Position numbers and translations under genes: made by a program. The notes under the pieces were generated by a model, which was not told where the DNA came from, made no database searches, and saw nothing but the letters and a program-made list of their open reading frames with translations. A stretch of 48,163 nucleotides of DNA from Bacteroidia bacterium (GTDB lineage: Bacteria > Bacteroidota > Bacteroidia > B-17B0 > Aurantibacillaceae), in the NCBI GenBank assembly GCA_025362575.1, contig JANYIQ010000012.1, positions 1 to 48,163 of the forward strand, written 5' to 3'. Of the stretch, positions 43,348 through 48,163 are shown in pieces. How positions within the stretch are numbered: the first letter of the stretch is position 1; every line of letters starts with the position of its first letter.

Positions 43348-43803
43348 ATGAGCAAAGAAAAATTTTTCACACAAGAGTACATTCCGCTTTTAAAAAAATT
43401 AAAAGGCGATGAAAAAGGCAATTTCGGAAAGTTATCGCCGCAAGGAATGATAGAACACATGAGTGATGCTTTTGGGAACGCTTATGGGCGTATCCATCAA
43501 GCTTTACATACACCTGAGAATTTAGTGCCGCGTTACCGCGAATTTGCTTTGAGTGATAAAGGATTTAAGGAGAATACACCAAATGCTTACATGGGCGAAA
43601 CGCCTCCTCCATTTCGTCACGCATCTATTTCAGAAGCGATCAAAGAATTAGAAGGTGAGATAAAAGCATTCTTCGATTTTTATAAAGCAAATACGGGAAC
43701 AAAAAAATTGAACCCGTTTTTCGGAGAATTCAATTATGAAGACTGGTTGCATTTATTGCACAAACACGCTAATCACCATTTGAAACAATTCAATCTTATT
43801 TAA
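43348..43803 (+). CDS. DUF1569 / DinB-like protein
   Basis: A 151-residue cytoplasmic four-helix protein resembling the DUF1569 branch of the DinB superfamily. GNFGKLSPQGMIEHMSDAFG at about 25-44 (with the first metal-site-like His), PPFRHASISEAIKELE and the C-terminal FFGEFNYEDWLHLLHKHANHHLKQF, whose His cluster could bind a metal, support this. DinB-type enzymes include thiol-dependent transferases; no substrate is known here. I start at ATG 43348, because the in-frame ATG at 43303 lies before the terminator hairpin. The stop is 2 bases before the rlmB start. Confidence 0.75.
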   Translation: MSKEKFFTQEYIPLLKKLKGDEKGNFGKLSPQGMIEHMSDAFGNAYGRIHQALHTPENLVPRYREFALSDKGFKENTPNAYMGETPPPFRHASISEAIKELEGEIKAFFDFYKANTGTKKLNPFFGEFNYEDWLHLLHKHANHHLKQFNLI

Positions 43804-43805
43804 TA

Positions 43806-44549
43806 GTGATCGAAGAAAATTTAATATTCGGAATGCGTGCAGTAATTGAAGCGATCGATGTTGATAAAGCTATTGATAAGATTCTTTTGCAAAAAGGTTT
43901 GTCAAATGATCTGTTCAATCAATTACGTCAGGCTTTAAAAGGAAAAGATATTCCGTATCAGTTCGTGCCTCCTGAAAAATTAAGACGCATTGTCGGCGAT
44001 AATGAAAAAAATCACCAGGGAGTTGTCGCTTACCTTGCAGAAGTTATTTACCACGAAACGGAAGAATTGTTGACCAAAGTTTTTGAAAAAGGGAAAATGC
44101 CTTTGGTGTTGATCTTGGATAGAATAACTGATGTAAGAAATTTCGGTGCCATTGCCAGAAGTGCCGAATGCGCCGGTGTAAATTTTATAATCATCCCAAG
44201 TCGCGGCGCTGCACAAATAAATGCCGATGCTGTTAAAACCAGTGCAGGCGCACTTCACAGAATAGCTGTTTGCCGCGAAGAGAATTTAAAGAATACCATT
44301 GAGTTTTTAAAAGAAAGCGGATTGCAAATTGTGGCCTGTCACGAAAAAACAGACACCAATGTTTACGAAGCTGATTTTAAAAAACCAACAGCCATCATTA
44401 TGGGTTCTGAAGAGAACGGAATTTCTGGCGAGTATTTAAAACGCAGCGATGTTCAAGTAAAAATCCCAATGAGTGGAAGTATTGCTTCTTTGAACGTTTC
44501 GGTTGCTACCGGAATTGTTTTATTTGAGGTGGTAAAGCAACGATTATAG
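43806..44549 (+). CDS. rlmB: 23S rRNA 2'-O-methyltransferase RlmB (TrmH/SpoU family)
   Basis: Methylates a ribose in 23S rRNA (G2251 in E. coli) using SAM. The 247-residue protein has the N-terminal substrate-binding domain (IFGMRAVIEAI; FVPPEKLRRIVGDNEKNHQGVVAYLA) and the SPOUT knot with LILDRITDVRNFGAIARSAE at about 99-118. It then has TSAGALHRIAVCR at about 143-155, ImmGSEENGISG at about 199-210, and IPMSGSIASLNVSVATGIVL at about 221-240, which are the three family motifs. The start is GTG at 43806, three bases after the DUF1569 stop. The exact target is by homology only. Confidence 0.93.
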   Translation: MIEENLIFGMRAVIEAIDVDKAIDKILLQKGLSNDLFNQLRQALKGKDIPYQFVPPEKLRRIVGDNEKNHQGVVAYLAEVIYHETEELLTKVFEKGKMPLVLILDRITDVRNFGAIARSAECAGVNFIIIPSRGAAQINADAVKTSAGALHRIAVCREENLKNTIEFLKESGLQIVACHEKTDTNVYEADFKKPTAIIMGSEENGISGEYLKRSDVQVKIPMSGSIASLNVSVATGIVLFEVVKQRL

Positions 44550-44555
44550 AATGTA

Positions 44556-44640
44556 TTTCTCGCAGATGCTCGCAGAAAAAACGCAAATTAAAAATCAGCG
44601 AAACTCCGCGTAACTCAGCTTGATCCGTGGTGGCGGAGCC
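44556..44640. repeat. CGCAGA-type intergenic repeat, copy 3
   Basis: This AT- and CG-patterned stretch begins CTCGCAGATGCTCGCAGA and continues through CAGCGAAACTCCGCGTAAC to GTGGTGGCGGAGCC. It fills the gap between the convergent rlmB and hemL stops, ending one base before the hemL stop codon. It shares the CTCGCAGA/CGCAGA core with the other copies but has no long perfect inverted repeat. Confidence 0.55.
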
Positions 44641-44641
44641 T

Positions 44642-45910
44642 CTAAAGACTCTCTTTAAAAGTCGCAATCGTTCTGTCAATATCTTCGTTACTCAAAGCCT
44701 CGCTCACAAAACCAACCTCATAACCTGAAGGGCCTGTATAGATCCCTTTCTCTAATAAATTGTGATATAAAGTGCGGAAATGTTTCATGCTATCTGCATC
44801 GATATCTTCGGCGCATTGAATTTTTTCTTTTTCCGTAAAGGCTATCCAGAAAATGGAACCGATAGAAAAGAGTTTAAAGTTATTAGTTCGTAGTTCAGAG
44901 AGACCGTTCACTAATTTCTGAGTTTTAGTTTCCAGATCTTTATAAAAATTGGGCTTCAAACATTCGCTTAATTGTGCAATTCCCGCACTCATGGCAACGG
45001 GATTGCCACTAAGTGTACCTGCTTGATAAACGTCGCCATCCGGAGAAATGCAGCTCATTATTTCCTTACTTGCACCATACGCTCCAACAGGAAATCCACC
45101 GCCAATTATCTTGCCGTAAGTAATGATATCGGGTTTAATGTTATAGTATCCTGCAGCACCTGTAAATCCAATTCTGAATCCGCTGATCACTTCGTCAAAT
45201 AATAAAAGCGTTCCGTTCTTTGTACAAATGTCTCTTAAGAATTGCAAATAGTCTCTATCCTGCAAAAGCAAACCATTGTTGGCAGGAATAGGTTCAATGA
45301 TAACACAAGCGATCTGTTCATGAAATTGAGAAAAGGCTTCTTCAACAGCTTTTTTATTATTTAGCGAAACAACTATGGTTTCATTCACAAAACTTTCCGG
45401 TACGCCTGCAGAAGATGTATTTCCAAAGGTCACTAATCCTGATCCTGCTTTTACTAAAAGCGAATCGGTGTGTCCGTGATAACAACCTTCGAATTTTAAA
45501 ATTTTATTTCGTTTGGTGAATCCACGTGCTAAACGTACAGCACTCATTACAGCCTCTGTTCCGCTGCTAACAAAACGTATCTTTTCAATGAAAGGATTAT
45601 TTCCTAAAATTAATTCTGCCAACTCATTTTCCAATTGTGTTGGTGCACCAAATGATGTTCCGTTGCGCATGGTTTTATCAACTGCATTCAAAACCTTATC
45701 GTTGGCGTGTCCTAAAATGAGTGGCCCCCAGCTGCAACAATAATCAATGTATTCGTTCCCATCCGCATCCCAAATGTGTGAACCTTTCCCTTTTTCAATG
45801 AACAATGGAGTTCCCCCAACGCTTCTGAAGGCACGTACAGGCGAGTTTACGCCGCCCGGAAAGTAGTTCTTGGCTTTTTCGAATAATTGGGTCGATCTTT
45901 CGTTTTTCAT
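44642..45910 (-). CDS. hemL: Glutamate-1-semialdehyde 2,1-aminomutase HemL
   Basis: Converts glutamate-1-semialdehyde to 5-aminolaevulinate in the C5 haem pathway, using PLP. The 422-residue class III aminotransferase-fold protein has the family start FPGGVNSPVRAFRSVGGTP at about 18-36, GSHIWDADGNEYIDYCCSWG, RFVSSGTEAVMSAVRLARG at about 117-135, FEGCYHGHTDSLLVKAGSG, and DEVISGFR. The PLP lysine is in TYGKIIGGGFPVGAYG at about 263-278. Full length. It has its own promoter with a palindrome (45928-45958). Confidence 0.96.
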   Translation of the reverse strand: MKNERSTQLFEKAKNYFPGGVNSPVRAFRSVGGTPLFIEKGKGSHIWDADGNEYIDYCCSWGPLILGHANDKVLNAVDKTMRNGTSFGAPTQLENELAELILGNNPFIEKIRFVSSGTEAVMSAVRLARGFTKRNKILKFEGCYHGHTDSLLVKAGSGLVTFGNTSSAGVPESFVNETIVVSLNNKKAVEEAFSQFHEQIACVIIEPIPANNGLLLQDRDYLQFLRDICTKNGTLLLFDEVISGFRIGFTGAAGYYNIKPDIITYGKIIGGGFPVGAYGASKEIMSCISPDGDVYQAGTLSGNPVAMSAGIAQLSECLKPNFYKDLETKTQKLVNGLSELRTNNFKLFSIGSIFWIAFTEKEKIQCAEDIDADSMKHFRTLYHNLLEKGIYTGPSGYEVGFVSEALSNEDIDRTIATFKESL

Positions 45911-45927
45911 CTTTTAAAATTTGCCCC

Positions 45928-45958
45928 TAAAGATAGGCATATATGCCTATTATATAAA
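45928..45958 (-). promoter_or_regulatory. Candidate hemL promoter with 18-bp palindromic operator
   Basis: On the minus strand a -33-like TTTA (45958-45955), a 19-nt spacer and a -7-like TATCTTTA (45935-45928, one mismatch) lie about 18 bases before the hemL ATG. The spacer holds the perfect palindrome ATAGGCATATATGCCTAT (45933-45950), which overlaps the -7 box. A repressor bound there would block RNA polymerase. The regulator is unknown. Confidence 0.55.
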
Positions 45959-45992
45959 AGTTAAATATTATATTTGATACAATTATTAAAGA

Positions 45993-46038
45993 ACCTCTGC
46001 TAGCCTCTGCGCTTAACCATGCGAGCCTCTGCGAGAAA
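45993..46038. repeat. CGCAGA-type intergenic repeat, copy 4 (leader of kynU)
   Basis: Three direct near-copies of (G/A)CCTCTGC(G/T), with GCCTCTGCG twice, run up to GCGAGAAAC 12 bases before the kynU ATG. The TCTGCGAG core is the complement of CTCGCAGA seen in the 44556 copy, so the two convergent ends of hemL-flanking DNA carry related sequence. Confidence 0.5.
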
Positions 46039-46050
46039 CAATACGGCACA

Positions 46051-47313
46051 ATGGACCATCAAAATACATTAGATTTCGCTAAAACATTGGATAATTCAGA
46101 TCCCTTAAAAAGTTTCCGCTCCAAATTTTATTTTCCGCAGCATAATGGAAAAGAAGCGATTTATTTTACCGGAAACTCTTTAGGCTTGCAACCAAAAACC
46201 ACTCAAGGCTACATTCAGCAAGAGCTGAACGATTGGGCTCAGTATGGAGTAGAGGGACATTTTCTTGCAAAAAACCCCTGGATGCCTTATCATGAATTCT
46301 TAACTGAAAAAATGGCAAAGATCGTTGGTGCATTACCGGAAGAGACGGTGATGATGAACCAACTCACCGTGAATGTCCACTTACTGATGGTGTCTTTTTA
46401 CAGGCCAACAAAACAACGTTATAAGATCTTGTGTGAAGCAAAAGCTTTTCCAAGTGATCAGTATGCTTTGCAAACACAGATACAATTTCATGGATTGAAA
46501 GTGGAAGATACCTTGATCGAAGTAGCGCCGAGAGAAGGAGAATATCATATTCGCCATGAAGATATTTTATTAGCCATTGAAAAAAATAAAGATTCTCTTG
46601 CATTGATAATGATCGGTGGTGTGAATTATTTCAGTGGTCAGGTTTTTGATATGAAAGCAATTACAGCAGCCGGACATAAAGCCGGTGCCATTGTTGGTTT
46701 TGATCTGGCACATGGTGCGGGAAATTTGAAATTGCAATTGCACGATTGGGATGTGGATTTTGCAGCCTGGTGCAGTTACAAATATTTGAATAGCGGTCCG
46801 GGTAGCGTTGCCGGAGCCTTCGTTCACCAACGTCATTTAAAGAACACTGACCTGCCTTTGTTTGCAGGTTGGTGGGGTCACGATAAGAGCACGCGCTTCT
46901 TAATGGATAAAACTTTTGTACCCATGCAAACGGCTGAACGCTGGCAAATAAGTAATGCGCCTGTTTTTTCGATGGCAGCTTGCAGAGCGTCTCTTGATAT
47001 TTTTGAAGAAGCTGGAATGGATAGACTTGTTGAGAAAAGTACAAACTTAACGGCTTATCTTGAATTTATCGTTGAAGAAATTAATAAAACAAAAAATAAT
47101 TGTTTGCAGATAATTACTCCGAAAGAAAACAGAGGTTGTCAGATCTCTATTGTGGCAAATGGTTATGGAAAGGCATTGTACAATAAACTTATCGAAAATG
47201 GCGTGATACCCGATTGGCGTGAGCCTAATGTGATCCGCTGTGCACCGGTGCCCTTATACAATTCGTTTGAAGATGTTTACCGATTTGGTGCGATCCTGAA
47301 ATCTTTATTGTAG
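46051..47313 (+). CDS. kynU: Kynureninase KynU
   Basis: PLP enzyme that cleaves kynurenine (or 3-hydroxykynurenine) to anthranilate (or 3-hydroxyanthranilate) and alanine, in tryptophan breakdown or de novo NAD synthesis. The 420-residue protein has IYFTGNSLGLQPKTT at about 37-51, WMPYHEFLTEKMAKIVGA, MNQLTVNVHLLMVSFYRPT at about 105-123, CEAKAFPSDQYA, and FDLAHGAGNLKLQLHDWDVD at about 216-235. The PLP lysine is in WCSYKYLNSGPGSVAG at about 240-255. Full length. No other kyn or nadA-C gene is near, so the pathway direction is unclear. Confidence 0.95.
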   Translation: MDHQNTLDFAKTLDNSDPLKSFRSKFYFPQHNGKEAIYFTGNSLGLQPKTTQGYIQQELNDWAQYGVEGHFLAKNPWMPYHEFLTEKMAKIVGALPEETVMMNQLTVNVHLLMVSFYRPTKQRYKILCEAKAFPSDQYALQTQIQFHGLKVEDTLIEVAPREGEYHIRHEDILLAIEKNKDSLALIMIGGVNYFSGQVFDMKAITAAGHKAGAIVGFDLAHGAGNLKLQLHDWDVDFAAWCSYKYLNSGPGSVAGAFVHQRHLKNTDLPLFAGWWGHDKSTRFLMDKTFVPMQTAERWQISNAPVFSMAACRASLDIFEEAGMDRLVEKSTNLTAYLEFIVEEINKTKNNCLQIITPKENRGCQISIVANGYGKALYNKLIENGVIPDWREPNVIRCAPVPLYNSFEDVYRFGAILKSLL

Positions 47314-47331
47314 TAAATATTTTTTCAGCAC

Positions 47332-48163
47332 TTATTTAATTAAGTTAAGTGTTTTGGCGATCTCTTGAGTGCAGAACAAATAGTTGTAAAAATCACTTTT
47401 TTCAATTTTCTCAACTTGTCTTATTCCCCCGCACTCATCAATATTGAAATATAAATAACCCAGGTCTTTTACAAGCAGCTGAACTTTTTCTCCTACCTCG
47501 TTATTTAGAATTTCGATCAAAAGTGTTGGTTTAAATCGAGAAAAATAGTCTGAAAAGCCCTCTAATACTTCGGGTTCATGGGTCTCTACATCCAGTTTCA
47601 TCAAGTCAATTTTTTCGATCCCGTTTTGTTTAATGAATGCATTAAGTGTTATCGTTTCAATTTTTGTTTCTAATACGATGTGATCAGAATCATTTAAATT
47701 TTTATTAACGGTTACCGAATAGATGTGATTTTCCGTTGTGTCGTATATTATAGCTTGACCATCGAAATTAGAAAGTGCTTTCGAAACAGGAATGATATCG
47801 AAATGATTGAGTTCAATATTCTCTTTCAGTTTATCAAATACTCTTGTTACCGGTTCAAAGGCGTAAACTTTTGATCTTGGGTTAACGCCTTTTGCGATCA
47901 TTGCGTATACACCGGTGTTAGCACCCACGTCAAAAATCACTTCCGACTGCTCGCAAAGCTGTAACCAAAGTTTCATGGATTCTTTTTCCCAGCCGTCGGT
48001 TAAGCCTGCCCAGAATATTTCGTTTTCCAGCTGAAAGCCGTAATGTTTTATTTTGAAAGAACGTTTTTCATCGATCTTCACCTTGAAAACGCCCTTAAAG
48101 TGTAAATGCCGGTAAATGGATTCTTTGGGCTTCCAGAATGTTTTAAAAGCAGAAAAAAATTCA
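47332..48163 (-). CDS. FkbM family methyltransferase, 5' end cut by window edge
   Basis: A SAM-dependent methyltransferase of the FkbM type, often acting on sugars or polyketides. Visible motifs are the SAM site VIFDVGANTGVYAMIAKG, the acidic-loop YAFEPVTRVFDKLKENIELN, then KIDLMKLDVETHEPEVLEGF and PTLLIEILNN. The frame stays open from the first in-frame GTG (48081) to the window end with no stop, adding at least 27 codons (FKTFWKPKESIYRHLHFKG is typical of such N-termini), so the true start lies beyond 48163. At least 276 residues are in view. Substrate unknown; it may act on a surface glycan. Confidence 0.85.
   Translation of the reverse strand, partial: EFFSAFKTFWKPKESIYRHLHFKGVFKVKIDEKRSFKIKHYGFQLENEIFWAGLTDGWEKESMKLWLQLCEQSEVIFDVGANTGVYAMIAKGVNPRSKVYAFEPVTRVFDKLKENIELNHFDIIPVSKALSNFDGQAIIYDTTENHIYSVTVNKNLNDSDHIVLETKIETITLNAFIKQNGIEKIDLMKLDVETHEPEVLEGFSDYFSRFKPTLLIEILNNEVGEKVQLLVKDLGYLYFNIDECGGIRQVEKIEKSDFYNYLFCTQEIAKTLNLIK

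Noticed and set aside
46661-47044. A 127-codon minus-strand frame inside kynU
   Set aside because: Antisense shadow of conserved kynureninase sequence.
47329-47351. Hairpin CACTTA/TAAGTG as a kynU terminator
   Set aside because: The stem is short, AT-rich and overlaps the last codons of the convergent gene; support is too weak.
47332-48081. FkbM methyltransferase as a complete gene starting at GTG 48081
   Set aside because: The frame is open to the window end and the upstream codons read like a normal N-terminus, so the gene is annotated as partial.

Overview
The window looks like chromosomal DNA of a free-living member of the Bacteroidota. The evidence is two proteins with C-terminal type IX secretion (type A) sorting domains, gldB and gldC gliding genes, many SpII lipoproteins and outer-membrane beta-barrels, the futalosine menaquinone genes mqnB/mqnD, promoter-like TAnnTTTG boxes instead of sigma70 -10 boxes, little sign of Shine-Dalgarno sites, and an AT-rich, densely packed layout. 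No phage, transposase, CRISPR array or plasmid gene is visible, and no intergenic gap exceeds about 200 bases.

Layout. 1-36: 5' half of a tRNA-Phe on the minus strand, cut by the window edge. 192-4899: coaX, an outer-membrane protein, lptC, a small membrane protein, a MacB/FtsX-type permease and a small membrane protein. 5056-9020: recQ, a structured intergenic stretch, and an O-antigen-ligase-like protein. 9017-12792: a DUF1571/LysM periplasmic protein, an HU-like/SPOR protein, hemJ, a thioesterase and a GNAT enzyme. 12906-16506 (minus): two paralogous T9SS cargo proteins, a lipoprotein and a GT9 glycosyltransferase that seems to start at CTG. 16628-21751: tatD, gldC/gldB, a beta-barrel protein, nadE and a PAS-SpoIIE phosphatase. 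21952-26694: truncated haemoglobin, folE/queD, then mqnB-mqnD-pth and an alpha/beta hydrolase. 26750-35152: a 1283-residue MMPL/acyltransferase/methyltransferase fusion, an M42 peptidase, a GH3 family protein, a LysE transporter, DUF493 and a LacX-like epimerase. 35210-36958: three small exported proteins rich in Cys or His. 37067-48163: a V4R-PAS histidine kinase, a pyridine-nucleotide flavoprotein without the usual redox disulfide, a membrane pyrophosphatase fused to a YceI domain, a DUF1569 protein, rlmB, hemL, kynU and a partial FkbM methyltransferase.

How the genes work together. Most are housekeeping: cofactor synthesis (CoA, NAD, haem, menaquinone, folate or deazapurine), envelope assembly (LptC, GT9, O-antigen ligase, SPOR, gliding) and RNA maintenance (Pth, RlmB). 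Several translational couplings are visible (ATGA, TAATG and TGATG overlaps).

Most interesting items: the pyrophosphatase-YceI fusion, the disulfide-less flavoprotein with a Cys-rich tail, the trifunctional lipid protein, the Cys/His exported trio, an 18-bp perfect palindrome inside the likely hemL promoter, a family of CGCAGA-bearing intergenic repeats, and 7-bp and 14-bp tandem repeats that abut gene ends. I see no clearly new defence or mobile system.
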